Assembly: GCA_937931165.1 (NCBI GenBank)
Contig: CALHCI010000053.1
Span: 26,890-90,889 of the forward strand
Direction: 5' to 3'
DNA length: 64,000 bases
From: an uncultured Granulosicoccaceae bacterium
GTDB taxonomy: Bacteria; Pseudomonadota; Gammaproteobacteria; Granulosicoccales; Granulosicoccaceae
Both the position numbers and the translations under genes were made by a program. Numbering within the stretch: position 1 is the first letter of the stretch; each line of letters begins with the position of its first letter. Shown here piece by piece: positions 53,028 through 62,551 of the stretch. The notes under the pieces are model-generated. The model searched no databases, was not told where the DNA came from, and was given only the letters and a program-made list of their open reading frames with translations.

Positions 53028-53738
53028 ATGCAACGGCAAATACCCCTGCCTATCTCGGAGTCTGCACGCCCTGACTTTGATAACTATGCCAGAGGTAGCA
53101 ACGGACTTGTTGTCGATATGTTTGCCGGTTTGTGGCGTGACGATAAAGTGCGACAGTTGTTTTTATGCGGCCCGGCCCAGAGCGGTAAATCGCATTTGCT
53201 TGCAGCGTTACATGGCCAGTACCTGAGCGCTACAAGGCGTTCTTTTTATATTTCGCTTGATCAAACGCGTCAGCAGAGTTCAGGGCTGACACCGGCATTG
53301 CTTGAGTCACTGGATAACTACGATCTGATTGTGCTCGATGACGTTGATCAGGTAGCCGGTCAGCCGGACTGGGAAACCTCATTGTTTAACCTGATTAACT
53401 TTGTCCGTGAAGGTCAGGGCAAAATGGTATTCAGTGCGGCGTCTGCGCCTTCTATAGAGCACTGGAAGCTTGCTGATCTGGTGTCACGACTGACATGGGG
53501 GCCGGTGCTAAAACTGGTGCCGCTCAATGAGGCCGAGGTGCGTGATGCGATGTTTGCCGCAGCAGAGCAGCGTGGTATGAAGCTCGATAGTGAGGCGGCG
53601 GATTTTTTATTAAAGCGTTACCGGCGTGATGCCAGCAGTCTGCTGTCTGCTATATCTGTGCTCGATACAGAATCACTGGCGGCTGGCCGTGAACGTATTA
53701 CGATTCCGTTTCTGAAGCAGTGCTTTGTTTTTGACTGA
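53028..53738 (+). CDS. hda: DnaA regulatory inactivator Hda
   Basis: The 236-residue AAA+ protein has a Walker A-like LCGPAQSGKSHLLAAL, Walker B LIVLDDVDQVAG, and the DnaA-like domain III architecture without the DNA-binding domain IV. Its N-terminal MQRQIPLPI is the clamp-binding motif of Hda. With the DNA-loaded beta clamp, Hda stimulates hydrolysis of ATP-DnaA to stop re-initiation. Alternative start TTG 53022 adds two residues. The 3' end overlaps DUF2069 antisense by 41 bp. Confidence 0.9.
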   Translation: MQRQIPLPISESARPDFDNYARGSNGLVVDMFAGLWRDDKVRQLFLCGPAQSGKSHLLAALHGQYLSATRRSFYISLDQTRQQSSGLTPALLESLDNYDLIVLDDVDQVAGQPDWETSLFNLINFVREGQGKMVFSAASAPSIEHWKLADLVSRLTWGPVLKLVPLNEAEVRDAMFAAAEQRGMKLDSEAADFLLKRYRRDASSLLSAISVLDTESLAAGRERITIPFLKQCFVFD

Positions 53739-54108
53739 GCTTTTTGTGTTGCTTTGCAGTGTAGGTACAGCCGACAAACCACATCAGTGACAGCAACACC
53801 AGCACGGCACCCAGCCACTTATTTTCCTGCCTGTGTACCAGTGCATCTACACCAAATGCAAAGTAGGGCAGAGCAAGAAAGCTGGCCCATTGATAAGTAT
53901 AAATTCTACCGTGTAAAAGACCGCGTAACGCTGGCAGCATTGGCAGTAACGCAATCGCGAGCACAATACTTTTAGGGGCGGCAGGTGGTGCCAGATACGT
54001 TACCCACAGCAATATAAAAAACAACGTACCAAGATAACCACCCAACGCCATAGACCGCCATCCGGCAGTGTTTATGGCAGCGTTTGAGTCAGTGTCAGAA
54101 TCAGTCAT
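53698..54108 (-). CDS. DUF2069 membrane protein
   Basis: The 136-residue protein has four hydrophobic helices (about 20-39, 45-60, 72-88 and 98-115) and the DUF2069 segment LLHGRIYTYQWASFLALPYFAFGV. It is an inner-membrane protein of unknown function, standardly next to hda, wrbA and arsC. It overlaps the 3' end of hda on the other strand by 41 bp and the 3' end of wrbA by 8 bp on the same strand, where coupled translation is likely. Confidence 0.9.
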   Translation of the reverse strand: MTDSDTDSNAAINTAGWRSMALGGYLGTLFFILLWVTYLAPPAAPKSIVLAIALLPMLPALRGLLHGRIYTYQWASFLALPYFAFGVDALVHRQENKWLGAVLVLLSLMWFVGCTYTAKQHKKLSQKQSTASETES

Positions 54109-54697
54109 TGAGACCGCCTTTTAATCGTAGTGCAAGCCGTGCTACCCGTTTACCGAGCGCTGTGCAGAGTGACTTTTCGTCTGCTGTCAGTATGGGAGCA
54201 GCGCTGTTGCCGGAAACCTGGCTGGCACCGTACGGAGTGCCACCGCTTGTTGTATGGTGCAGAGCGGCTTCGTTGTACGGAATGCCGGCCATGATCATGC
54301 CATGGTGCAGCATTGGCAGCATCATGGTGAAAAGCGTTGACTCCTGACCTCCATGCATCGTGGAGCTCGAGGTAAATACTGCGCCGGGTTTGTCGATCAT
54401 TGCACCGCTTAACCACAAGTCACTGGTGCTGTCGAAAAACTGTTTAAGCGGTGCTGCCATATTGCCAAACCGGGTCGGGCTGCCAACGATTAATGCGTCT
54501 GCGGTTCGCAGTTCTGCTTTTTCAATAACAGGTGCTCGCAAATTCTGGCTTGCATCCGTTGACGGGGACATTTCCGCCACGGTGCGTATCACCGCTTCGC
54601 AGCCTTCTATGCTTTCTACAGCGCGGGCGATCTGGTTCGCCATGCGGCGGGTGTTGCCATCGCGGCTGTAGTACAGCACCAGCACTTTACAGGTCAT
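54101..54697 (-). CDS. wrbA: NAD(P)H:quinone oxidoreductase, WrbA-type flavodoxin
   Basis: The 198-residue protein has the WrbA flavodoxin features VLVLYYSRDGNTRRMAN, the FMN loop SPTRFGNMAAPLKQFFD, FTSSSTMHGGQEST and a GASQVSGN segment. It reduces quinones with two electrons to avoid semiquinones. ATG 54697 starts the conserved strand; the frame opens at 54733. It overlaps the arsC end by 11 bp. Confidence 0.9.
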   Translation of the reverse strand: MTCKVLVLYYSRDGNTRRMANQIARAVESIEGCEAVIRTVAEMSPSTDASQNLRAPVIEKAELRTADALIVGSPTRFGNMAAPLKQFFDSTSDLWLSGAMIDKPGAVFTSSSTMHGGQESTLFTMMLPMLHHGMIMAGIPYNEAALHHTTSGGTPYGASQVSGNSAAPILTADEKSLCTALGKRVARLALRLKGGLND

Positions 54698-55049
54698 CGA
54701 ATAATTCCATGACATTCTCGAGCGGCCGGCCAATGGCAGCTTCCTGACCGGTTGTCACAATCGGTCGTTCGAGCAGAATCGGGTTGTCGGCTAGTGCATC
54801 AAGCAGTGCCTCGTCGCTGTGATTGCCCTGGTGCAGGCCCAGTGCTTTGAAGATTTTCTCTCCCTTGCGTATCACCTCAAGCGGGCTCGCATCGAGTTGT
54901 TCGATAATTGATTTCAGTGTTGCTTTGTCCGGTGGCTGCTTTAGATATTCGACAATCTCGAAGTCCATATTCTGTTGCCTGAGCCATTCGACAGTGGCAC
55001 GGCTCTTGGAGCAACTGGGGTTGTGGTAAACGGTAATCTCACTGGACAT
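54687..55049 (-). CDS. arsC: Arsenate reductase ArsC (glutaredoxin-dependent type)
   Basis: The 120-residue protein has the ArsC motif YHNPSCSKSRATVEWL with the catalytic C12, followed by the conserved region EYLKQPPDKATL and the R-P-I-V segment (PILLERPIVTT). It reduces arsenate to arsenite using glutaredoxin and glutathione. ATG 55049 starts the conserved strand; the frame opens at 55172. No arsB or arsR lies near, as is usual for this chromosomal arsC linked to wrbA. Confidence 0.93.
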   Translation of the reverse strand: MSSEITVYHNPSCSKSRATVEWLRQQNMDFEIVEYLKQPPDKATLKSIIEQLDASPLEVIRKGEKIFKALGLHQGNHSDEALLDALADNPILLERPIVTTGQEAAIGRPLENVMELFDDL

Positions 55050-55184
55050 AGGCGATATTTCTTTGTCTGACGGTGTTAATTCGGGCAGCGCTTGACGCTG
55101 TGGCCGTTCTTTGCCGATGCAATCCTGATAAGCAGAGCGTTGGGCAATGCCGACTCTGTCACACTTTACCAACGAGTATATTAA

Positions 55185-57011
55185 ATGAGCGGCAACACTG
55201 CGTTATTCATTGACGATGGCGGTCCGAAATTTTCGGACCCTGCCACCGGCAAGCTTGAGCTCTTTATGTTACTCGATGAGCTGCTCGCTGACGGCATAAT
55301 CTCTGAAGAAAATCAAAAAGTATTGTCGGTCGTCCGTGCGAATGTGAAAGATGACCCGAAGAATGCGTTGCAGATCATTGCCGAGTGTGGATGGAACAAT
55401 CTCGCCGCAGGCCCGCAGTCAACACAGAAGCTGACGCTTGATTATCTGATGGAGTGGCTGTCTGGCAAAATTGGTATGCCGGTAAAAAAGGTTGACCCGT
55501 TAAACATCGATGTCGCGTCGATCACCGCTGTGATGTCACTGGCTTATGCAAAGCGATTTAATATTATCGCGATCGATGTAACGGATGCCGAGGTACAGAT
55601 TGGTACCGCTGAACCGTTTTTCGATGGATGGGAAACCGAACTCTCCTCGGTATTGCGCAAGAAAATAACGCGCGTACTGATAAACCCCGAAGACATTGGT
55701 CGTTACCTGCATGAGTTCTACAATGTCTCCCGCTCAGTGCTGGGTGCGAAGAATGATCAGAACAACGCTGAAGGCAGCAAGGTACAGAACCTTGAGCAGT
55801 TGATGGAACTCGGGCGCAAAGGTGCGCTCGATGTCAATGATCAGCACGTCGTCAGTATTGTTGACTGGTTACTGCAATACGCGTTCGAACAGCGCGCCAG
55901 TGATATTCACCTTGAGCCGGGGCGACAGGACAGCGTCGTCCGGTTTCGAATCGATGGAGTGCTGCATCGCGTTTACGATGTGCCAACTACGGTGATGGCT
56001 GCAATCACCAGTCGTATCAAAATTCTTGGCCGTATGGATGTAGCAGAAAAGCGCAGACCTCAGGACGGCCGGCTTAAAACCCGTAACGAAGATGGTCGCG
56101 AGGTGGAATTGCGATTATCTACCATGCCAACAGCGTTTGGTGAAAAGATGGTGATGCGGGTATTTGATCCGGATGTATTGCTGCGCGATGCAACCGACCT
56201 TGGTTTTACACAGCGAGAACGCAGTGTCTGGGAGGGCATGCTGAAGTCACCTAATGGCATTATTCTCGTCACTGGCCCGACCGGTTCGGGTAAGACCACC
56301 ACGTTGTACACCAGCCTGCAACAACTGGCTACGCCTGAAGTGAATCTGTGTACGGTTGAAGACCCGATAGAACTGGTGGTACCGGCGTTTAACCAGATGC
56401 AGGTTCAGTCGAATATTGACCTCGACTTTGCCACCGGTGTGCGCACTCTGTTACGGCAGGATCCGGACATCATCATGATCGGTGAAATACGCGACTTTGA
56501 AACCGCTCAAATGGCTATACAGGCAGCGCTAACCGGGCATCTGGTCATTAGTACCTTGCACACTAATGATGCCTCTGCTGCGATTACCCGCTTACTGGAG
56601 CTTGGCGTGCCGTATTACCTGCTGCGCAATACCATGATTGGTGTACTTGCCCAGCGACTGGTCCGAACACTGTGCAGTGACTGTAGTGTTGCCGCTGCTG
56701 TTGAGGTAGAAGCCTGGAACGGCCTGGTAGCACCGCTAACCATTGCGCCACCTGACTCAATTAAAGCCGGGGTCGGTTGTGGCAAATGCCGTGATACCGG
56801 CTATACCGGGCGTGTCGGAATCTATGAGGTAATGGAGATGACGCAAGGGTTAAAGGAGCTAATTCAACCGGAGCTCGATATCACGGAATTTCGCAAGCAG
56901 GCCATCCGTGATGGTATGCAGCCGCTGCGTATTAGCGGTGCGAGAAAAGTTGCACAGGGCGTAACAACACCGGCGGAAGTGCTGCGTGTTGCACCACCTC
57001 CGATGGGCTAG
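55185..57011 (+). CDS. GspE/PilB-type secretion ATPase
   Basis: The 608-residue hexameric ATPase has N-terminal GspE/PilB N2-like sequence (about 85-185), an Asp box (ASDIHLEP, 238-245), Walker A GPTGSGKT (364-371), Walker B IIMIGEIRD (429-437), a His box (HLVISTLHTNDA, 452-463) and a tetracysteine zinc site (C497, C500, C532, C535). Such ATPases power type IV pilus or type II secretion assembly. No gsp or pil genes accompany it, so its machine is unknown and pilus, secretion or DNA-uptake are all possible. It is divergent from arsC. Confidence 0.88.
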   Translation: MSGNTALFIDDGGPKFSDPATGKLELFMLLDELLADGIISEENQKVLSVVRANVKDDPKNALQIIAECGWNNLAAGPQSTQKLTLDYLMEWLSGKIGMPVKKVDPLNIDVASITAVMSLAYAKRFNIIAIDVTDAEVQIGTAEPFFDGWETELSSVLRKKITRVLINPEDIGRYLHEFYNVSRSVLGAKNDQNNAEGSKVQNLEQLMELGRKGALDVNDQHVVSIVDWLLQYAFEQRASDIHLEPGRQDSVVRFRIDGVLHRVYDVPTTVMAAITSRIKILGRMDVAEKRRPQDGRLKTRNEDGREVELRLSTMPTAFGEKMVMRVFDPDVLLRDATDLGFTQRERSVWEGMLKSPNGIILVTGPTGSGKTTTLYTSLQQLATPEVNLCTVEDPIELVVPAFNQMQVQSNIDLDFATGVRTLLRQDPDIIMIGEIRDFETAQMAIQAALTGHLVISTLHTNDASAAITRLLELGVPYYLLRNTMIGVLAQRLVRTLCSDCSVAAAVEVEAWNGLVAPLTIAPPDSIKAGVGCGKCRDTGYTGRVGIYEVMEMTQGLKELIQPELDITEFRKQAIRDGMQPLRISGARKVAQGVTTPAEVLRVAPPPMG

Positions 57012-57148
57012 TAAACGTCGTGTGATCTGCACCACCGACACAAAGCTGGCCAAATTTCGTCATAACTTAGTGTTTAATTCCTGCTTCGTTTTGCGATAGA
57101 CACAGCGACTGCAGTACACTAGCCCGTTACTTGAAGAGTCGGGCGACG

Positions 57149-58096
57149 ATGAGCAGCAAACAGTCGGTAGTGCAGGTCAATCCAATCTTTCAACCAACGC
57201 AAACGTTGCTTGAAGAGCAATACATCGTGCATCGGCTTTGGGAAGCACAAGACAAAGCATCATTCTTAACCGGGGTCGCCGGTGAAGTCACTGGTGTAGT
57301 CACGGATGGCGGCTCTGGTGCCAGCGCCGATCTGCTGCGCCAGTTGCCCAAAGTGGGTGCGGTAACCGTGTTTGGCGTTGGTGTTGACGCGGTCGATCTT
57401 GATTACTGTAAAGCCAAAGGAATTCGAGTGGGTAACACACCGGATGTGCTCACTGATGATGTTGCCGACCTTGCAATCGCGCTGGCACTTGGCAGTTTTC
57501 GCCAGTTGTCATTCGCACATAATTACACCTGTGCCGGTCGCTGGGTAAATGACGGTGCAGCACCGCTTACCCGTAAATTCAGCGGCAGTCATGTGGGGAT
57601 TTTCGGGCTTGGTCGCATCGGGGCCGCAATTGCGAAGCGTGCAGAAGGCTTTGACTGTCAGATCAGTTATTGCAATCGCAATCAGAGATCTGATGTGTCG
57701 TATCAGTATTTTTCTGATCTTAAAACCATGGCCGAAGCGGTTGATTGTTTAATTATCGGCGTTGCGCCAACGCCGGATATGCGTGGTGTAGTCGATGCAG
57801 AAGTGTTGTCCGCTCTGGGTCCGAACGGACATCTTGTGAATATATCGCGCGGTTGGGTTGTGAATGAGGCAGATCTGGTCAATGCGCTGGTGCAAAAGCA
57901 GCTCGGTGGTGCCGGGCTCGATGTATTCGAAGATGAGCCGAATGTACCGGAGGCGTTATTTTCACTGCCAAACGTGGTTTTGCAGCCTCATGTTGCCAGT
58001 GGCACAGTAGAAACACGGACAGCGATGGGTAACCTGATGCTGGAGAATTTAGAGAATTTCTATCAGGGCAAAGAACTCACCGCCTTCGTTGCCTGA
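57149..58096 (+). CDS. D-isomer 2-hydroxyacid dehydrogenase
   Basis: The 315-residue protein has an NAD(P) Rossmann motif GIFGLGRIGAAIAKR, the substrate arginine in VNISRGWVVNE, the glutamate in DVFEDEPNVPEAL and the catalytic histidine in LQPHVASGT. It resembles the glyoxylate/hydroxypyruvate reductase group. ATG 57149 follows GGGCGACG; the frame opens at TTG 57131. It lies 137 bp after the ATPase gene and 84 bp before the LuxR-type regulator. Confidence 0.92.
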   Translation: MSSKQSVVQVNPIFQPTQTLLEEQYIVHRLWEAQDKASFLTGVAGEVTGVVTDGGSGASADLLRQLPKVGAVTVFGVGVDAVDLDYCKAKGIRVGNTPDVLTDDVADLAIALALGSFRQLSFAHNYTCAGRWVNDGAAPLTRKFSGSHVGIFGLGRIGAAIAKRAEGFDCQISYCNRNQRSDVSYQYFSDLKTMAEAVDCLIIGVAPTPDMRGVVDAEVLSALGPNGHLVNISRGWVVNEADLVNALVQKQLGGAGLDVFEDEPNVPEALFSLPNVVLQPHVASGTVETRTAMGNLMLENLENFYQGKELTAFVA

Positions 58097-58180
58097 TAAA
58101 CTGCCCTTGACCTGGTAACTGCTGTAGAGTTTTACAACTGCAGGTTAGTCTAACCGGGGCTGATTTACGCAGGAGGAAAA

Positions 58181-58858
58181 ATGAACATCGTGCTGATCGA
58201 TGATCACAGTTTGTTTGCAGAAGGTTTAAAAACGCTGTTGTCTGACTTCAAGCCTGAGCCTCGCGTGGTTATCCACCCGAGTTGTGAGTGCGCGCTGAAT
58301 ACCGCTGATACAGAGTCTGTCGATTTGATTTTGCTCGACTACTACATGTCGGGCCTGAGTGAACTCGATGCACTCGCGGCAGTTCGCAGGCATTTTTTCA
58401 ATGCTCGTATTGTGGTCGTTTCAGCGGTTGATGACCCGGCGATTATCCGTGCCATTATCGAGGCGGGTGCTGCCGGATTTATTCCCAAGACCGCAACCTA
58501 CGCAGTGCTGACTGCAGCGTTGCATCTGGTGGCCGCCGGTGGCACCTATTTGCCAGCGGAAGCGCTGGAAGATGCGCCACCAAAAGCTGATCGACCGGTA
58601 GATGCGGTAGTCGATGGCAATGTTGGCCTCGATTGTTTGTCGCGTCGGCAGCAGGAGGTGTTATTGCAAGTGGTGCAGGGAATGCCCAACAAAAAAATTG
58701 CGCAGAATCTCAATATATCCGAACACACGGTTAAGGCGCATGTGTCGGCATCGTTTAAGTTGCTGGGAGTGAGTAATCGAACCGAGGCGGTGTATGCAGC
58801 GGCGAAGTTGCAGCGTGAGTCGCTGGCAAGGCAGCTGGAGAGCGATCAGAAGGGTTGA
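58181..58858 (+). CDS. NarL/LuxR-family response regulator
   Basis: The 225-residue protein has a receiver domain (acidic D7-D8, phosphoacceptor D53 in LLDYYMSG, conserved K in FIPKTA) and a C-terminal LuxR helix-turn-helix (LSRRQQEVLLQVVQGMPNKKIAQNLNISEHTVKAHVS). An AGGAGG ribosome-binding site sits 5 bases before the ATG. No histidine kinase is adjacent, so it is an orphan here. A hairpin follows 26 bases after the stop. Confidence 0.94.
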   Translation: MNIVLIDDHSLFAEGLKTLLSDFKPEPRVVIHPSCECALNTADTESVDLILLDYYMSGLSELDALAAVRRHFFNARIVVVSAVDDPAIIRAIIEAGAAGFIPKTATYAVLTAALHLVAAGGTYLPAEALEDAPPKADRPVDAVVDGNVGLDCLSRRQQEVLLQVVQGMPNKKIAQNLNISEHTVKAHVSASFKLLGVSNRTEAVYAAAKLQRESLARQLESDQKG

Positions 58859-58884
58859 TCTACAAATCACCGGAAGGATCAAAA

Positions 58885-58914
58885 CACCACACTCAGTAAA
58901 TGTAGAGTGTGGTG
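58885..58914 (-). terminator. Terminator of the cytochrome c gene, also able to serve the regulator gene
   Basis: A 10-bp stem CACCACACTC/GAGTGTGGTG (58885-58894 and 58905-58914) is followed on the - strand by TTTT. On the + strand the T tract is missing, so it fits the cytochrome gene better. Confidence 0.8.
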
Positions 58915-58923
58915 GTTAAAACA

Positions 58924-59238
58924 TTATTTTGCGGCGTCGAGACTACTGAAATAAGCAGCCAGATCCATCATTGCCTGATCGCTTAGACCCGCCGCCATAG
59001 GCGCCATAATCGCAGAGCTACCGCCTTTGCGCTCGCCGGATTTGTATGCTTTTAGGGAGGAGAGGAGATAAGCTTCTTTTTGACCTGCCAGATTCGGGTA
59101 GGTTGGTATAGCGCTTACCCCGTTTGCACCGTGGCAGGCAACACAGACAGCAGCCTGAGCCTTTCCGGCAGCGGCATCACCTGCAGCCGAAGCACTTGTG
59201 CTAAGAACAGCGAAAACAATCGGTAATATGTATTTCAT
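58924..59238 (-). CDS. Class I c-type cytochrome, periplasmic
   Basis: The 104-residue protein has a signal peptide (about 1-18) and one heme site CVACH (C32-C35-H36), followed by GANGVS. The axial methionine is probably in [13 protein letters not shown]. It resembles the cytochrome c5/c4 type and carries electrons in the periplasm. It is a single gene with a terminator at its 3' end and a hairpin between it and the EF-G gene. Confidence 0.92.
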   Translation of the reverse strand: MKYILPIVFAVLSTSASAAGDAAAGKAQAAVCVACHGANGVSAIPTYPNLAGQKEAYLLSSLKAYKSGERKGGSSAIMAPMAAGLSDQAMMDLAAYFSSLDAAK

Positions 59239-59300
59239 AAACGGCCTGTCTTTTTTGTTGTTAACGATACCCTAACCGCTGTTCTGTTAAGAGCAACTGA

Positions 59301-59325
59301 ACGGCTGCAAGTATTTTGCAGCCGT
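59301..59325 (-). terminator. Hairpin between the EF-G and cytochrome c genes
   Basis: A 10-bp stem ACGGCTGCAA/TTGCAGCCGT (59301-59310 and 59316-59325) with loop GTATT lies 13 bases after the EF-G stop codon. There is no T tract after it on either strand, so termination is probable but not certain. Confidence 0.5.
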
Positions 59326-59337
59326 AGTAGCGGTCTA

Positions 59338-61422
59338 TTAGGAAGCTTTCTTGAGTTCCGCAGCCTGAGCAATGATCACCTCGGCGACATTGTTCGGGCA
59401 AGGAGCGTAGTGTGAAAACTCCATAGAGAATTGACCACGGCCGGAGGTCATAGTTCTCAGATCACCAATGTAGCCGAACATTTCGCTCAGCGGAGCATCA
59501 GCCTTAACACGTACACCTGTTGGTCCTGCTTCCTGGCCTTGAATCATGCCACGACGGCGATTCAGGTCACCGATCACATCACCAACGTGATCTTCCGGAG
59601 TGAACACGTCGATTTTCATGATTGGCTCAAGCAGCTGTGGGCCGGCCTTTGGCATTGACTGACGGTAGGCAGCTTTAGAAGCGATTTCAAACGCAACAGC
59701 CGAGGAGTCAACCGCGTGGAATGCGCCGTCCTGCAGAGTGACCTTGAAGTCAAGGCAAGGGTAACCGGCAAGCACACCTTTCTCGATGCTGGTTTTGAAA
59801 CCCTTCTCAACCGCTGGCCAGTATTCGCGTGGAACGTTACCACCGGTAACCTTCGATTCGAAGTTAAAGCCACTGCCAACTTCAGCAGGCTCGATGGTGT
59901 AATCAATTCTTGCAAACTGACCAGAACCACCTGTCTGCTTCTTGTGGGTGTAGGTGTCTTCTACCGGCTGCGTAATAGTCTCGCGGTAAGCTACCTGTGG
60001 CTTACCCACCTCCACATCAACAGAGTGTGTGCGCTTGAGGATGTCGACTTTGATGTCGAGGTGCAATTCACCCATTCCCTTAATGATCGTTTCACCGCTT
60101 TCTTCGTCGGTTTCAACGTGGAATGAAGGATCTTCCTGCACCATCTTGCTCAGTGCGATACCCATCTTTTCAGACGCTGCCTTGTCTTTTGGAGACACAG
60201 CAATAGAGATGACCGGATCAGGGAATACCATGGGTTCCAGTGTTGCAGGATGTTTCGGATCACACAGTGTGTGACCGGTCTGCACGTTCTTCATGCCCAC
60301 GATTGCAACAATGTCGCCCGCTTGCGCAGAATCACGTTCTTCGCGTGAGTCAGCGTGCATTTCCACAATACGACCAATGCGTTCAGTCTTACCGGTGAAC
60401 GAGTTCAAAATGGTGGTGCCTTTTTCAAGCTTACCCGTGTAGATACGCGTAAACGTCAGTGCACCGTAACGGTCATCCATAATTTTGAATGCCAGCGCCC
60501 GCAGTGGTTTTTCCGGATCGACAATGGCGAACTTACCCGTCTCGTTACCTTCAAGATCAACTTCAGGCTGCGGCTTTACTTCTACCGGGTTTGGCAGATA
60601 ATCAACCACAGCATTCAGTACGTTTTGAACGCCTTTGTTTTTGAACGCGCTGCCACAGAATGTCGGGAAGAACGCAAGATCAATGGTGCCTTTGCGAATG
60701 CAACGTTTGATGGTTTCCAAATCCGGCTCTTCGCCTTCAAGGTACTTTTCCATCGCTTCGTCGTCTTGCTCGACAGCCGTTTCGATGAGCTTCTCGCGAT
60801 ACTCTTCGACTTTGTCTTTCATGTCGTCGGGGACGTCGGTGATTTCGAATTTTGTCGGGTCACCGGAGTCATCCCAGATCCACGCCTTACGGGTCAGCAG
60901 ATCGACAACGCCAGAGAAGTCGTCTTCGATACCGATTGGCAGTGTCATGACCAGCGGGTTGGCCGCCAGCACGTCTTCCACCTGCTTAACCACACGGTAG
61001 AAGTCTGCGCCCATACGATCGAGTTTATTGACGAAAATTATCCGTGAAACGCCAGACTCGTTTGCGTAGCGCCAGTTGGTTTCTGATTGCGGCTCAACAC
61101 CACCAGATCCGCAGAATACGCCAACGCCACCGTCGAGTACCTTCAGCGAGCGATACACTTCGATAGTGAAGTCAACGTGTCCCGGTGTATCGATAATATT
61201 CAGTCGATGGTCATCCCAGAAACAGGTGGTCGCTGCAGACTGAATGGTGATTCCGCGCTCTTGTTCCTGATCCATGAAATCAGTAGTCGCGGCGCCATCA
61301 TGAACTTCGCCGATCTTATGGATCTTTCCGGTCAGTTTCAGAATACGTTCCGTCGTCGTGGTCTTACCAGCGTCAACGTGGGCGAAAATCCCGATATTTC
61401 GGTAACTCGTTAAGTCTGTCAT
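59338..61422 (-). CDS. fusA2: Elongation factor G, second type (FusA2-like)
   Basis: The 694-residue translational GTPase has G1 AHVDAGKT, G2 (RGITI), G3 DTPGH, G4 NKLD and the EF-G domains II-V. Features such as [27 protein letters not shown] and [15 protein letters not shown] resemble the second EF-G of Pseudomonas and Shewanella rather than the canonical str-operon FusA. There is no rpsL, rpsG or tuf next to it. It translocates ribosomes, or it may act in ribosome recycling or stress. Its leader (61423-61495) can form two stems. Confidence 0.88.
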   Translation of the reverse strand: MTDLTSYRNIGIFAHVDAGKTTTTERILKLTGKIHKIGEVHDGAATTDFMDQEQERGITIQSAATTCFWDDHRLNIIDTPGHVDFTIEVYRSLKVLDGGVGVFCGSGGVEPQSETNWRYANESGVSRIIFVNKLDRMGADFYRVVKQVEDVLAANPLVMTLPIGIEDDFSGVVDLLTRKAWIWDDSGDPTKFEITDVPDDMKDKVEEYREKLIETAVEQDDEAMEKYLEGEEPDLETIKRCIRKGTIDLAFFPTFCGSAFKNKGVQNVLNAVVDYLPNPVEVKPQPEVDLEGNETGKFAIVDPEKPLRALAFKIMDDRYGALTFTRIYTGKLEKGTTILNSFTGKTERIGRIVEMHADSREERDSAQAGDIVAIVGMKNVQTGHTLCDPKHPATLEPMVFPDPVISIAVSPKDKAASEKMGIALSKMVQEDPSFHVETDEESGETIIKGMGELHLDIKVDILKRTHSVDVEVGKPQVAYRETITQPVEDTYTHKKQTGGSGQFARIDYTIEPAEVGSGFNFESKVTGGNVPREYWPAVEKGFKTSIEKGVLAGYPCLDFKVTLQDGAFHAVDSSAVAFEIASKAAYRQSMPKAGPQLLEPIMKIDVFTPEDHVGDVIGDLNRRRGMIQGQEAGPTGVRVKADAPLSEMFGYIGDLRTMTSGRGQFSMEFSHYAPCPNNVAEVIIAQAAELKKAS

Positions 61423-61903
61423 TTTTGTTTCTCAAATAGAAAAGCACCGGCAATAAAACCGCTGCGCTTGCTGGCACTCTTTGCCAGTTGCCGGGTCTTG
61501 TTGTTGACCGCTGGCGTATTAGTCCTTCGCAAATGGTGGAGTTCAGTTTCCCGAACAGAATTACTTATTTAAAAACAGCTACTTAAGAAGGATTCTCGAT
61601 CAAAAGGGGTGACTACACATCTATTGCTGCGAATTTTCCGGCAATTTATGCCTGAAAAGCAGACGTGTTTGGGGATTGTTGAGGCCTTCTCGTGAAGGAG
61701 CGGAATATAGGCGATGCAAGAGCCCATTTCAAGGCAATCTGCCTGATTTAGCAGAGATATCCCGCAAACTTCGATGCATTCGGTGTCGGTTGCTGAAGTT
61801 TAATTCGCCGGTGCCGATATCACGCCCTGCCAAAAACAATAAAAACAATCGGCTTTGCCGGGTTGCTGGACACTGCAGCCGGGCCAAACACGGGAATCAT
61901 TTT
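61423..61903. other. Divergent intergenic region, 481 bp, with structured EF-G leader
   Basis: No convincing gene is seen; an open frame reaches back to 61676 but its sequence before 61904 lacks a signal or family pattern. On the EF-G side, CCGGCAA (61448-61454) pairs with TTGCCGG (61489-61495), and inside it CTGGCA/TGCCAG (61472-61477 and 61483-61488) forms a hairpin, ending 25 bases before the EF-G ATG. An AAAACAATAAAAACAAT near-direct repeat lies at about 61833-61850. Confidence 0.55.
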
Positions 61904-62551
61904 GTGAGAAGGATAATTGCCGGGCTTTTGTTGCTGACCGCTGCAGCAACGTCCACCGCACAGGCTCAGACGCTTAATTGCCAATCCGCTTTCACTCGGC
62001 TGGAGCAAGCGATTTGTGATAATCCGGCACTCTCGGCACTGCACACGCAGTTCAGTGATACTGCTGATAATGCAGTTGCAGCAAAACAGCTGAGTCCGCA
62101 GGGTGCGGCGCTAATACGAAACAACATTGCTCGTGCCTGTCGTTCATCAACGGATCTGAGTGCCTGCCTGACAGAAGAGATGAGTGACGCCATTGGCGTG
62201 TTGTCTGCCAGCGGTGTTTCTGCTTCATCATCACAGGATATCGCACCTGAAAAAAACCACGCCTTGCAGCTGGCCGGGTTGCAAAAGCGGCTGTCCAAAG
62301 CAGAAGAGCATTTTGTCAGCAGTGGAAACCCCGAGTATCTGATCGTGACACTACTGGCACTGCTGCAGCACTATGCAGAGCTTACACAGGTCAGCGAAAC
62401 CGCAATTTATGAGTCACGGGCGATTCGGGCAAAGTTGCTGGCCGGTTGTACCGATCTGAATATCCGCAGCAAATGGAACAAGGGGCTGCAGGCATACGGG
62501 TGGGCTTGTCCAATAACCCATGCAGCCAACTCTACTTACCAGGGTTACTAA
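61904..62551 (+). CDS. LprI/DUF1311-like exported protein
   Basis: The 215-residue protein has a signal peptide (RRIIAGLLLLTAAATSTAQAQ) and, directly after it, the LprI-type N-terminal pattern NCQSAFTRLEQAICDNPALSALHTQFSD, with paired cysteines. The rest is helical and not recognised. LprI-like proteins include lysozyme inhibitors. GTG 61904 is chosen because the signal peptide begins there, with GGGA upstream; the frame opens at 61676. It is divergent from the EF-G gene and lies 95 bp before the HAD gene. Confidence 0.75.
   Translation: MRRIIAGLLLLTAAATSTAQAQTLNCQSAFTRLEQAICDNPALSALHTQFSDTADNAVAAKQLSPQGAALIRNNIARACRSSTDLSACLTEEMSDAIGVLSASGVSASSSQDIAPEKNHALQLAGLQKRLSKAEEHFVSSGNPEYLIVTLLALLQHYAELTQVSETAIYESRAIRAKLLAGCTDLNIRSKWNKGLQAYGWACPITHAANSTYQGY

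Noticed and set aside
60355..61047. 230-residue ORF on the + strand inside the EF-G gene
   Set aside because: It is the antisense shadow of a conserved GTPase gene, has odd composition rich in F, R and V, and lacks any motif.
61676..61903. N-terminal extension of the LprI-like frame
   Set aside because: The extension is basic, without a signal pattern, and would bury the clear signal peptide that starts at GTG 61904.
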